A DNA stretch of 64,000 nucleotides, taken from positions 1,488,001 to 1,552,000 of the forward strand of contig JAULSN010000005.1 in assembly GCA_033439765.1 (NCBI GenBank), given 5' to 3'. A program made the translations under genes and the position numbers. Positions 37,118 through 48,717 of this stretch are shown here, piece after piece (the stretch's first letter is position 1; each line of letters starts with the position of its first letter). Origin of the DNA: Lasiosphaeria ovina (lineage: Eukaryota; Ascomycota; Sordariomycetes; Sordariales; Lasiosphaeriaceae). Below the pieces are notes generated by a model. The model had not been told where the DNA came from, made no database searches, and saw nothing but the letters and a program-made list of their open reading frames with translations.

Positions 37118-39555
37118 ATGATGGCTGAACCGTTATCCATGCTCGCGGGGATTGCGAGCCTAATCACCACCACAACCCGCATCTCTGGAGCCCTTCACAA
37201 AATCCACAGGGGTCTGAAGAATGGTCCCGAGCTCCTCCTTGCGTTATCAAACGAGATTGCTGACCTTACCCTTGTTCTCGATCAAACTCAACGCGCCCAG
37301 GACAGGCTTGGGCAGCTCAGTTCTGATGACAGTACCGCCGGTGCTGCTATACTCAAGTCACAGCTAGACAAAGCCCACAACGTCCTCTCAAAACTAGACA
37401 AGCTCTCGGCAGACCTTCTCAAGCGGAAGCGGTCGCTTCAAAGAGTCAAATGGGTGTTACACGAGTCCAAAGCCACAACTTTGAAGGACGAAATGCGTGA
37501 GGTGCGGCGAAGGATCCACGAGATATTGACTGCCAATAATGCGTAAGTCGACTGAACCTAACAGATAGACAAAGAGGAGCAGTTCAAATAGCATCAATTT
37601 TCTAATCAGTACGTACATGTACTTGGCAACTCAGCACCACCTCGGCTCGAATAGAGCTGCAGCTCCACAGCGTCTCTTCAACCATATCCGACAGCCGCCC
37701 ATTCCTCGTCCAGCAAGCCAGCACCCTCTCTCATGTTTCAGCCCAGCTTACAGCTCTCCAAGAACTACAAGTTCTGGGCCGCAGCACTGCTGAGCTTCAA
37801 CTACAAATATCACAGCAGCTGTCTGCAATCCAGGGAGCCATTTCGTCTCTCCAGCCGCCTCGATCTAGTCCAGTTTCAACTCCCGCAGATAGTCAGATCC
37901 AGAGGGCATCATCGCTGGGGGGGACCAAGCAGCCTGAGACGTCGACCATCTTCCCAAATTACAACAACACCGCACACCGAATGCATACGGTCTATTTTCG
38001 GGCGACACTCGGCGGCTCCACGTGCGCCACAACATGTTCATGTCGCTGTCATACCATGCGCCATGGTGCCCGGCGGCCACAAGTCTCTTGGGCAATGCCC
38101 GAGGCTCTTCGACAGGCCATAGGCCAGCTGTTCATTGGCTACTCTGGGTTCCCAGTGGGCAGCTCTTCAACGACGTCGACAACAACATGTGATTCTCCGT
38201 CGTGCCGCGTGGGTAACCAGCAGCAGACCATCCGACTGCTCGTTACCTATGCGTTCCCTCTCTGGTTCGTCTGGCGCACCATGCAAATACTTTTCGAGGC
38301 CTCGTCGGCCAGTAGGAGCGTCCAGTTTGGTCTGGTTTTTCGGCGGCGAATCAATTTCGAAATGTCTGGAACCATATTTAGTGCCTTGACTCCTTCGTGG
38401 GGCGCCGAAGACTTGAAGGCCTTCCTCGACAACCAACACCCTTGCGTCACAGACATCAATTGCGATAATGGGACTTCCATTTTGCAGCAATTGCTCAGAG
38501 TTCCCTGTGACGAGAGCCGTAATGTGCAAAAGCTCCGCCTGCTGCTTCAGTACGGCGCTGACCCCGACTCCAAGGACGACCGTGGGTCCTCGTTCCGAAG
38601 GGACCTCGCGATACACAAACTCTGGGGCTGGCCGCGCGGTATGCTCCAAATTGAGGGCCTGCTTTCAGAGGGCTTTGTTTCCGAAGTCATTGACCATCTA
38701 TGCCTGTCATATCTTCAGAAGGTCATCGCAGGGATATACTCGATTTCCTTTTCTTCCGCAATGCAAACGATACGTAGTAACAATGAGGCGGAGTTTTGTC
38801 ACATCATAAACGCTCGGGATCAAATGGGCCAGACTGCGCTGCACTTTGCGGCCAGATGGGGGAACCCAGAGGCGATACAGATGCTTCTGGAGGCTGGCGC
38901 CGATTACACTGCCCGAGACGTGAATGGAATGCCAGCGCCCTATTGCGCCGCAGCATGTCCGGCAAAAGGGAAAGAGAAAGACTGCGCCGAGTGCTTGAGA
39001 CTCTTCCTCGACGCCGGCGCTAACCCCGACGAAATGCTGCTGTTACAAAAAGCCGCGTGGAGCACGAACCTCGCCGCCGTACAGACTCTACTCGAGTGGC
39101 CAGGGGGCGTTGTTGACATAAACCTCAAGGCCCAGCCTGACGGCCTGACAGCATTCCATTACGCCATCCACCAGGTAGATATTGGTATCGCTCGCTATTT
39201 GCTAGAGAGGGGCGCCGACAAGAACACAGTTGACAGCAATGGCCGCAGCGCAGTGCAGCTAGCCGTCTGTAGCGGTTTCCACGAGGGGCTCGAGTTGCTC
39301 TTGGCCGCCCACGCGGATCATCTCCATGTCTCCACGACCTCCGGAACCATCCTGCACTATGCAGCGATTGGGGGCAATGCCAAGACCATGGACATCTTGG
39401 CCGGCCATGGCCTTGGCGGCTTGGATCCAAATCTCAGGAACAGCAGGGGACGAACGGCGGTGGACGAGTTTGAGAGGAGACCTGATATTTCGGACGAGCT
39501 ACGGCGTGCGTTTACGGTTCTGCTGGCCAAACTGGGCGTCACATACCTTACTTGA
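37118..39555 (+). CDS. Ankyrin-repeat protein with PigL_N/fungal NLR-type N-terminal domain
   Basis: Two exons, 37118-37542 and 37635-39555, with a 92-nt intron, give 781 residues. Residues 1-141 (MAEPLSMLAGIASLITTTTR, then long helices) resemble the fungal N-terminal helical domain annotated as PigL_N (PF17111), common on fungal NLR-like and ankyrin proteins. A predicted coiled coil rich in Gln and Leu covers about 150-215. A cysteine cluster C276-x-C-x-C280-H281, followed by C327 and C332 (CDSPSC) and a hydrophobic FPLW segment, lies between coil and repeats; I recall this arrangement in other fungal ankyrin proteins. Ankyrin repeats occupy about 400-770 (for example GQTALHFAARWGNPEAIQML near 540). 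No NACHT or NB-ARC P-loop is visible, so it is not a full NLR. A role in cell-death or non-self signalling is only suggested by the family; substrate and partner are unknown. Confidence 0.87.
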
Positions 39556-39805
39556 CGCCTAGATGATATCGTGTGAGAGGGACGAGTATTTAACTAGCGA
39601 ATCCCTGGTTGTTGTACCCTCCGTAATTATATTCCTCTTGCCTCCCGTTCTTTAAAGCCCAACGGACCGAACCAGTTTTGTTGCGGGCTACTTTTAAATC
39701 GATGTCGCAGGAAATTACCCCCTATTGCTACAGGCGAGCCTGCCTGCTAGAGAGGGCATTCACATTGCTGGAATGAAATAAAGAACGATGGAAGAAAAAG
39801 AAATA

Positions 39806-39992
39806 CGGGTCCCGGGCTGTTGATGTCCGATCCGCTCACTCATCCCAGTGAAGCCGAGAAGGTAGCCCTCGCCAACATCGATGTCGAATTTACTCTGGCG
39901 GCCGATATCTTGTCCATAGGTACTCGAACGTGTCCCCCAACGTCGTGGTGAGGCGAATAAGGCCAGTAGGTGTGCCATTGCCGCCTGCCCCC
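39806..39992 (-). pseudogene. Possible jacalin-like lectin relic
   Basis: The minus strand reads GGNGTPTGLIRLTTT in one frame (about 39992-39945), then continues in the next frame as RRWGTRSSTYGQDIGRQ, followed by SKFDIDVGEGYLLGFTGMSE and a stop soon after. The order (I-x-L-T-T, then a Y-G segment, F-x-I-x-V-x-E-G-Y-x-x-G-F-x-G) resembles one repeat of the jacalin/mannose-binding lectin fold. A one-base shift separates the parts, and no start, signal peptide or further repeat is visible. The match is from memory of the family and could be chance. Confidence 0.3.
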
Positions 39993-41592
39993 AAAAGGGG
40001 TTCTTGTTGACACGAGGGAATAGCCTCGCCGACTTCGTGACTGCAGCTGCGTAAATCTAGGTACCTAATTATAGTCAACTGTAACCGGAATTTGAGAAGG
40101 GCTGTGGAGACAAATAGCTAGTGCCCCGCTCATGGAAGGTGTTCTTCTTTGGGACTTTGATGCCGCAAGTTTCTCGCCTTCTGAACAGGTAGCCAGTTGC
40201 CGAGGACAGCTTCACCGCAAAAATGGGGACTGAGCCAGCGGTGTGGGAGTACCGTTTCTGGAGTTTTATGTGATGCTCCGAAGCAGGGATCGGGATACAA
40301 AGTACAGCGGATGATGTAAAGGAGAAATTACCTCCTCGTACTGTTCAGGGTCTCGGGCACAATATAAGAATGCTGTGAATTGTAGCTGTTTGCTTAGTTT
40401 ATTGGGGTGGGACCGGTCGGGCGAGCACTGTGGTCCATTCCCAAGACAAGGAAGGGGAGCGACGGCGATGCATGGTACGATACTGCGAAAGTAAACGAAC
40501 CAGAAACAAAGGTACGTGCGATGAACCAGGCGGCGAAAATATTGGGCTCCAGAAATAATAAGCCTGTCATATTTGGCCAATGTTCCATCGAACCAACAAG
40601 TAAGATACTGCACGAGTTTACGGTTCGGTCTTGACAAGGGACCGGGAGGGATCTGGACACTCGACCATCATGGAAACTCGGCCCCGTCCGTAGTGTGCAG
40701 TACTGTCCGTCTTTGAGTCTTGCGCCCAAGCTTAGAGGCGGCTAAGCCAGCTCCGAAGGAGGGCGACTGAGGCGGCTGACTATTCTGTCTGATGAGGCAT
40801 TGCTGGAATGAAACAAAGGACGATGGACCACACACAACACATGCAAGCTATCGCTGAAGCCCGTCAGCCGAGGCTGAACTTGGGGCAAAGTCGAACTGAA
40901 GAAGGCGAATTATAACCCAGAAGGAAGCAAGATGCTGTCTTTAGATTAGTGGGACTTTTCACGTAAATCGCCCGTCCCGATACTCCGCGTCGGACCAAGA
41001 ATGGAAAGAGGAAGGAACGTGGAAAAGGGAAGGAAGCCGGAGATAAGCGGGGGTCGCATCTGCACAAGTGTTCCTTCCCCGCTTCCTCCAGCAGAGGTGC
41101 ATTTACAAACAGCCCTGAGTTGGCGACTAGGAGTGCAACATTGAATGAACTGTCTCGCCAAGCTCCAGCTAAAAGGCCCAAACGATGGACGGGAATCGGC
41201 CAACGGCTCGGATCACGGATGCGCTTCTTCGTTTTAATCTAATTCAAGTAGCCTCAACTCAGCAAGCTGAGACACTAAAAGTCTTGTCGGGAAGTCACGA
41301 CACGACGACGAAGCGACATACCTTTACAGGTGTCCTCATGACGATAGCAACGAGGAAGAAAATCGCTCACGCACGACCTGACCTCGTGGGAAGAGGTTGC
41401 AATCTGCTTCGTCGGGCGTCGCAGCTTGTGGCGCCAGCCATCGGTTCCGCTCTGGGCAGTTGAGAAGGAACTTGGCCCGTCGAGGTCGCTCGTTCCAGTT
41501 TCCGGGCGAGCGAGATTAGTGGCTCATCGGTATTTTGTCAATTGCCTCGACTCTTCTTCGACGCCTGAACTATTTTTGACGGATAAGCGCGC

Positions 41593-41613
41593 GTACGGAT
41601 ATGTATTCCGTAC
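41593..41613. repeat. Inverted repeat GTACGGA-N7-TCCGTAC
   Basis: Perfect 7-bp arms with a 7-nt spacer. The sequence is related to the near-palindrome at 29834-29856 and the palindrome at 62054-62074, which share the TACGGA/TCCGTA core. Confidence 0.85.
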
Positions 41614-41881
41614 TCCGCGCTCCATCTTCCAACCGAGCCTGGCGACGGAGACCCGAGCTGCCCGTCATTGGCAGCGGAGGAGGCGGGCGATTGGCTTGCA
41701 AGCCTCAAATCCTAGCTTTGTTGGTTCCAGAAGAGAAGTAGAAGAATTGACAGTGAAGATATTGGACGGATCGGGTAAAGTGAAGACATTTCTCTGGCTC
41801 CCGCGTACAGGCGGGGCGCCAAAGCCGACCACTTACACAGTGACACACTGCCAACCCCGGCGACAGTATCCGTCCCGTACT

Positions 41882-41899
41882 GTACTGTACATACAGTAC
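41882..41899. repeat. Inverted repeat GTACTGTA-CA-TACAGTAC
   Basis: Perfect 8-bp arms around a CA spacer. Fourteen bases (TGTACATACAGTAC) recur exactly at 10029-10042, far away in another intergenic region. ACTGTACAGT palindromes at 33791-33810 are similar. Confidence 0.85.
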
Positions 41900-42592
41900 C
41901 TGAGGTGAGACGGTGAGTCCCGCGCTAGTCATCCTCAGTCACCCAACCCCAGATCGACGTGAATCCCGCCTGCGCTGCGGCCATTGACTTCCCGACGCGG
42001 CGTGCCATGCACCAACATGTCTTCGATCAAGAGAGGGGGGCGGCGAGCGAACGAAATGGCACGGGCTGCTCCATGTGGCTTGCTAGCTTCTTCTTAGACC
42101 ATAGACGATGGACAAGGGGACAACAATATTCGGCGCAACTTGCATCTATCGTCTGCAAGTTGCTGCAAGTTACCTACGACACTAGACCCGAACAATCGGG
42201 TTTCTCGTCAGGTCAACGACAAGCATCGGCGACGCATGGCCTTTCTGGCCTTGACAAGGACCCCTGCACGCTGAACTTGCACGTACTGTACATGCCCTCA
42301 CCCGTTTCGTCCGACGTGCCTCGAGAGTCTTCGCCTCACTGGTTGGAGCTTCCGCAGGCCAATCGAGGGGCCCGGACGAGGCACAGGTTGCAAGCCTCCC
42401 AACCAGGTCCGTGAACATGCTTCCACCGCCCAACAACTGGTGGCTGTCAGCCCGACTGCACTGCGGCGAGCATATAACGTGCAATAGTGCGAGCACGCCG
42501 TTTATAGATACAATGGGCCCAAAACCACGGCCGCCCACACATATCCCATCCTACTTCCTTCCCCCATCCCGAGTCTTTGCCCAAGAGAGTTA

Positions 42593-42600
42593 TTATATAC
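42593..42600 (+). promoter_or_regulatory. TATA-like box of the small secreted protein gene
   Basis: TTATATAC lies about 80 nt upstream of the ATG at 42678, a spacing common for highly expressed secreted-protein genes in filamentous fungi. This is inference from sequence and spacing only. Confidence 0.4.
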
Positions 42601-42677
42601 CTAGGCGGGCAGCAGACAGCAAGCAGCAAAAACACAATCGTCTGTCTGTCTAACTCCAACGCTGCAATCCTTTCCAA

Positions 42678-43242
42678 ATGAAGTTCGCTATTGTTTTGTC
42701 GTTTGTCTCGCTGGCTCTCGCCTCGGTGCTCGACCGTCGGGAATGTGCCGGCAACAATTGCAACCGTGCCATATCCGGTACTCGCCCGGGCATCTCTCCG
42801 GCCAGCGTCCGGTCTGCTGATTGCAAGAGCTTCCTGCTGACCGTTGTCACCCCGTCGCCGACGTAAGTTCGGCCTTTCCTCTCGATTCGTTCGGCCCTAT
42901 CTTTTTTTTTTTTTTTCCCTCGCCGCCACCTAGTTCCCTGCTGTGAATATCTACATGTTATAAAATGAAATAAAATCTCATCAACTACTAACCATACTAT
43001 ATAGCACTACCACTGTCACGGTTGACGAAGCCGGCGCCACGCCCCTCAAGCGCGACCTCATTCTCGAGGCCCGCCAGGTCACCCAGACGGCCAGCGTGCT
43101 GCCCACATACGCCTCTGCCTGCTCCTCTCCCGCCGCCTACGCCTCGGCCTGCTCGTGCTTCGGCGTCACTGGCTCCGTCTCCACGGCGCCCACGCCAACC
43201 GTCACTGTCACCACCACTCTGGACTTTTGCGTCGACCTTTGA
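42678..43242 (+). CDS. Small secreted cysteine-containing protein
   Basis: Two exons, 42678-42862 and 43005-43242, with a 142-nt phase-2 intron carrying a CTAAC branch site just before the ATAG acceptor, give 140 residues. A clear signal peptide (about 1-16, MKFAIVLSFVSLALAS) is followed by a mature chain with seven cysteines: C23, C28, C49, C101, C111, C113 and C137. A Lys-Arg at 77-78 could be cut by a Kex2-type protease, separating the N-terminal part from a C-terminal part that holds two adjacent YASAC motifs (97-101 and 107-111). I have seen related Y-x-S-x-C-S-C endings in many fungal secreted proteins, but no function is established. Effector-like by size and secretion only. There are no membrane anchor and no GPI-type C-terminus. 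Confidence 0.85.
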
Positions 43243-45267
43243 GCGGGGTGACGGGGAACGGTAGGAAGGAGTTTCTTGGGGGGATGATGGGATGTTAGTG
43301 CGTGCTTGACCCTCTATCGCCGTGGCCGAAGTTTTGACTGCTCTTGTTCCGAGGAGTTAAGGGTGTCAAGGGGCGAAGGAATCGAAGGGGTGGATTGGTC
43401 TGGGTAGGTGAGGGGGTTGTTCTTTCGCCTTCATGTTTATGGCCAGGACCGGCCCCAAACGGATCGGCCATACTTGACACGATGGCGACAGCGACAACAA
43501 TATCAACGATACAAAGTCACCATTTTTGTACCGGGGCTAGCCAACGCCGCTTCTTTAGTAGGCGATAGAAAATACACAACGCGGAACACAAACCCCTAAC
43601 GAGAAATATCTGTTGACAGCGCGCCTGTGTGGAGCAAAGTGGGTTCGTGTGTTTGGGCCCCTTAGCATTGGTGGGGTCTTGGGCATGGCTGTAGCGTTTT
43701 GACAAAAAGAGATAAAACAAACACTCCGTATCAGTCATACTCACATCTTTATCAAAGAAACAAGAAGTAGGTGTATCTGTTATGTATTTAAGGAAGGTTT
43801 CTGTTCGTTCTCCTGCCTTTTTGTCAACTCTGGGGATGGGATGGCTGCAAGAACCCTAACCCTACAAGACCTCTGAAGCAACTTCGAGGGCTCAAGGCGT
43901 TTTGGGACTCGAGAAACAGACAATCAAGGGATCTCAGCCAATCCGCAACGCTGCCTCGTGTTCGCTGCCGGCTTCGACAGAATACAGAAAGATGCAGTAC
44001 GAGTACGTACAGAAGATCTAGGTACCGAGAATCAATCAAACCAACAGTCTACTTTTTTTGCTCCGCAGCATTTGTTGCACGAGCTTCCAACAGATACCTG
44101 ACGAAGGAAGGAGGAGCTGAGTCGGGGAGGTGCCCCGCCGGTATTTGGCCCGCTAAACCGTAGTTGGACTAGCTCGAATCGGTTGAACCGGATTCTGGAA
44201 GGCCCAGACGGATTCCCAGCGGTTGGACTTGCAGTTGCCCGCCCGCCTGTGTTTGCCATGCATCATCCGCGGCTGACGGTGCGTGCAGGTTAAAGTTTAA
44301 AAAAGATTCGTAAAGCTGAAGAATTCTTACCTTTACCTTCCCCTCCCCTTTTATTCATCACGCACATGTCAAAAACAACTCGTGTGTCGTTTTCGCTTCG
44401 CTTCGCTTCGCTTGCACGGCTCTGGGCTGCGCTGGCACCCAGCCGGCCTCTTTTTGGCGGGGTTTCCCCACAATATCCCCCACGTTACGCCCGGTCCAGC
44501 GCAGGCTGTGCCGCCCTTCTTTGATCCCTCTTCACATGTCAGTCGCAACAGGCGGGCGCGTGACGCCATGATTCGTGAGTTGGGGCCAAGCCAGCGCTGC
44601 TGGGCCGCGCATTCCACCGGCTCTACGCGGGCGGGCAACTCGGAATTGGAAACAAGGCCGGCGAGGACTAGTAAAGAAACAGCATCATGCGGTCTCGTGA
44701 TACGTAGGTGTGTACGCTCGACATTACAAAGTCCGAAGTAGACTCGAATTTGTTCTTCTCCTTACTCTACTACGTACCCCCTTTTTGCCTCACTGTCTCA
44801 CCTGACGATTGGTTTTTTTGTTCTTTGTCTCCTTCATGTTCTATCGTATCCCTCTCCCTGGGTTGTCTGACTTGACCGAGACTCGTCTCCCTTGGAAATC
44901 GTCTTGGGATATTCCCTCCACCTTCCCAAATCAACCATTTATTGTTTATCCAAAAAGAATTACGCTCTGAGTGGCTGAGCTTTTTCGTCTTTCGAGCCCC
45001 GACAATATCATTTTAAAAGCAGCGGTTAGAGGGGACACGTTGGGGTAGCTAGGGCTGCTGGCAGCACTCTATCCGAAGTCAGCCGTGTCTTTGTTTGTGT
45101 CTCTATTGCCGCCGGTACACACGGCCTGGAACTCCGAGACCAAGACCCATCCGAGCGGGTCTTGAAGCCCATGTTTGACGGCACCAGATAGCGAACCGGC
45201 ACAGCTCGCCGAGCTTTGGCCCACTACACGTCCCAGACCGTTTGGCTCTGAACCAGTCTCGCTCGCC
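43243..45267. other. Intergenic interval
   Basis: No supportable gene. It contains two adjacent CCCTAA-type telomere-like units at 43852-43865 and about four TTCGC units at 44391-44413. The part near 45267 is the promoter of the hydrolase gene. Confidence 0.55.
43852..43865 (+). repeat. Short interstitial telomere-like repeat
   Basis: AACCCTAACCCTA, two units of the fungal telomere sequence in reverse sense. It is short enough to be chance. Confidence 0.5.
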
Positions 45268-47828
45268 ATGATAGACCACGTCCTCGGGAGGCCCTCAGTC
45301 AAGTCCCGAAGACTGCAGGTCCTCGCCGTCATAGGCTTCTGGTCGGCCTATCTGCTCAGGTATGCTCTCGATCTCGCTCCCCGCCGAGTGTGTGTTCTCC
45401 TCGTTGACGCTGCTACAGGGGCAACAAACATGGCCCTCCCGTGTTCCGCCTCTTCTCGCGCATATTCTCCAAGCGGCTGACAGCATGGCAGACCGTGGTC
45501 ATGACCATGATCTACCTCTACGCCGCCCGGAACTTCAGCACTCTCGTCGGCCTCGCGAGCCCCGAGCCCATGTCCAACATGTACGACGCCACCTACTTCC
45601 GCGCCACTTGGGTGCTCACCGCCCTAGACGCTGGCTTCTGGACCGCCATGAAGATTAAGAGCAAGTGGCTGCGCGACCTGGCCTCCATCGTCTTCTCCGT
45701 CTTCTACATGGTGGCCGCCGAAAAAGCCGACGAGAAGGTCCGCAAGGTTCGAGGCAACCTGACAATAGACCATCTCCGCATCAGCTGGAATAAGGGGAAC
45801 CAGTCCCCGTATCTGCGCTTTTTCCAGGGCCTCGTCCGCCCGCGCTTTACTAGGTGGCCGCCACGGGCCATCCGGATACCCCGGCCGGCCACCAGCGACT
45901 ACAAGGACCCCGTCTCCGCCTGGCTCTATTACGACGGGCCCCTGTCCGATCTCGAGCATCACAACAAGGTTGTCTTGGACATTCCGGGCGGCGGCTACGT
46001 GGCGATGGACCCCCGATGCAACGACGACAAGCTGCTCGCCTGGGCCGCCAAGACGGGCCTGCCCGTGCTGAGCCTCGACTACAAAAAAGCCCCCGAGTAC
46101 CCGTACCCCTACGCCCTGAACGAATGCTACGATGTCTACTGCACCCTGATCAAGAGCCGCGGCCGATGTATCGGGTTATCCGGAAGGGAGGTGCCCAAGG
46201 TGGTTATCACGGGCGACAGCGCCGGAGGGACCCTGGCGACATCTATGACGCTGATGATCATCGAGAGCGGCTCCTCCCCCGTTCGTCGCTTCCACGATGG
46301 CCAGATGGACCTTCCTGTTCCCGACGGCGTGATCCTCTTCTATCCTGCCATGGACATGAACATTGGCAATTGGATGTCGGACGAGCAGATGGCGCTGATC
46401 AAGGATCGCAGCATGCGTGGCACCAACAAGCCCATCATGCAGCGCAAGTCGATGCAGTACAACGACCTGGTCGGGACTCCCCACCAGTCTGACGACGAAG
46501 ACGATACTGGCTCGGGGTCCAAGACCTTGGACTCGTCCAGCCAAGAAGAAGGCGAGAACAACCAAAACAAAGATGCGAGTGCTAGCGGCCATGTGCAAGA
46601 TCCCGCGCCCAAGTACGCGCACTCTGGGCCTACAACATGGGGCCAGACCCAACAACAGGAACAGGGCCAAGGGGGCAGTTTAGTTCCTTCTTCTCCCGAC
46701 GTGCCCGTAAAGCGCCAGCAAAAGAGAAGCATGTCTTCTCACCATCCGGAGCCGATGCGCACGCGGCTAGCCATGTCGAGCATGCTGTCATACTTCAACG
46801 ACCGTGTTCTGACACCCGAGATGATGCGCGCCATGATCATCTTGTACGTCGGGCCACACAACCGCCCCGACTTTAGCCGTGACTACTTGCTCAGCCCGAT
46901 ACTGGCCCCCGACGTGCTGCTGGCGCGCTTTCCAAAGACATACTTCCTGACGGGCGAGCGGGACCCCCTCGTCGACGACACGGTCATCTTCTCGGGCCGC
47001 CTCCGCCGCGTCAAGGCCGCCCAGATGGCCAGCGGGGGGACCCGCTTCGAATACCAGGACCACGACGCCCACGCCCCCGGCTTCAACGAGCGCGATGTCG
47101 CCGAGGTCGCCCTCATCCCCGGCATCAGCCACGGCTTCCTCCAGTTCCCGACCGTCTACCCGCCGGCCTGGGGCCTCTTTGACCGCACCGCCCACTGGAT
47201 CGAGGACGTGTTTGTGGACGCGGAGCGCAAGGAGCGGGACCGCAAGAGGGGCCGGAGGCCCACCAACGACGTAGCCAGCAACAACGGCCTACTCAGCGGG
47301 AAGACGCTGGTGGAAACACCTGCAGACATCGCATCGGCGCCGGCGACTGGGGCAGCCACCACGGCGGGGCGGCACCACTTCCGCCACGAGTCGAGCGGCG
47401 ACGAGGACCGGCCGCTCGAGATGATGAGCATGACGCGGGCAAAGGCCCGCTCGGTAAAGGAAGCCGCCGACGAAGCCAGCCCCCCAGTGGCTTCAACAGC
47501 CGGGCGGGGAGGGGCTGCTGCCAGCTCCGACAGCGTCGCCAAGGGAGAATACGTGAGCGAAGAAAGCGTACCCGCCGGTACCGACGACGCCGCCGCTGGC
47601 GAGGAAGACGATAGCGGCGGCGAGGCAGCCAAGAGGGGCGGTGGCAACAACGGCGTCGCCGGGCGCGGCGGTGGCAGCCTGAAAAAGAAATCCAAGAGGG
47701 GCGGCGTCCGCCGCGAGCGCACAAAGGACCACAGCCTCATCAAGCTCGCCAGCTCCGACGACCTGCTCAGCAGGCGCATGCACGGCCTGGCCGGCGGGCT
47801 CACAGGCCTGCCAACAGATCCGGAATAG
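45268..47828 (+). CDS. Membrane-associated HSL-type alpha/beta hydrolase (putative lipase/esterase)
   Basis: Two exons, 45268-45359 and 45419-47828, with a 59-nt intron, give 833 residues. Two hydrophobic segments (about 17-29 and 45-62) may anchor the protein in a membrane. The alpha/beta-hydrolase core has the oxyanion-loop segment DIPGGGY (about 216-222), the nucleophile Ser298 in GDSAGG, Asp546 in GERDPLVDD and His602 in GISHGF, a full catalytic triad of the hormone-sensitive-lipase group. The usual HGGG oxyanion His is replaced by Pro. An insertion of about 90 residues (roughly 375-460), rich in Gln, Ser, Asp and Glu, splits the core, and the last 200 residues are disordered and rich in Ala, Gly, Ser and basic residues. 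Likely a lipid or ester hydrolase of an internal membrane; the substrate is not known. Confidence 0.88.
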
Positions 47829-48717
47829 AGAAAATAAACCCCTCTCTCGAGGTGTACTTGTGGGTAGTTAAATGGACGGATATTGGAAGGGGGGGAGAAA
47901 ACGGGGGAATGTATCTTGGTTGGCATGGAAGCGTAGGTATCTACACGAACCTGGTTCTTCACGACGATGTGTGTGTATGTGTGTGTGTGTGCTGTACATG
48001 TGTACAATACAATACAATACAATACTATAGCGGGCTCTCTCCGAAAACGCGCGAATTTACAGTTTTCATCATCTGTTCGGGCGGCCAATATTGCCCCAGC
48101 TCAGTAATGAAGTTGTTTTGACTTGGTTTGCGTTCGGTGTTGCTATCGTTAGCAGTTTGGAATAATCTGTTTGTTTAGTGAAAAGGGGGGGGGCTTGTTT
48201 TAAGCCGCTATCGTCCCCTGATAGCCTCGGTGCGGTTCGACAAGGAGTGCGTAGGTATGTACATGTACTTACCTTGGTTACAGTAGTAAACCAAAAGGGG
48301 AGGACCAATGATTCATTTATATTTGGGACTCAAGTACCAATTCGTAGCAGCCCTTCCTGGATTCGGATTACCCAACGGTTTCTCGTTTAGAATACCTGTA
48401 GGAAGCAGATAAATCAACGGTTTGAATTGTTTGCTTGCTTCACTTCATTGGTACTTCCAAAAAGACCAAATGCGGATAGACAGACAGACGGACAGACATT
48501 GCTAGGTCACGGATGGACGATGGACGTGTTTGTGTTTGTGTGTGTCATTGCATTATGATCCACAGCTACAAACGAACACCCTAGTGGCTGAACTTCTTCC
48601 CGCTACATTTAATATTGCATGCTTGGCTGAGCACCAAACTCGTCTTCTTCCAAGTTTCTGCCAACTGCTCGTGTCTTATCGCGGGTTAGGGCGGGTGCTC
48701 TCTCTCCGGCCGCCCCT
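47829..48717. other. Intergenic interval between convergent hydrolase and GAD genes
   Basis: Two 3' regions meet here. It holds GTGTGT runs near 47968-47990 and about four AATAC units at 48002-48024. No supportable gene. Confidence 0.55.

Larger units (their letters stand above)
39556..42677. other. Gene-poor interval between ankyrin and small secreted protein genes
   Basis: Apart from the possible lectin relic near 39.9 kb (listed separately) I see no gene. Inverted repeats GTACGGA...TCCGTAC (41593-41613) and GTACTGTA-CA-TACAGTAC (41882-41899) occur here. The end of the interval is the promoter of the secreted-protein gene. Confidence 0.55.
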
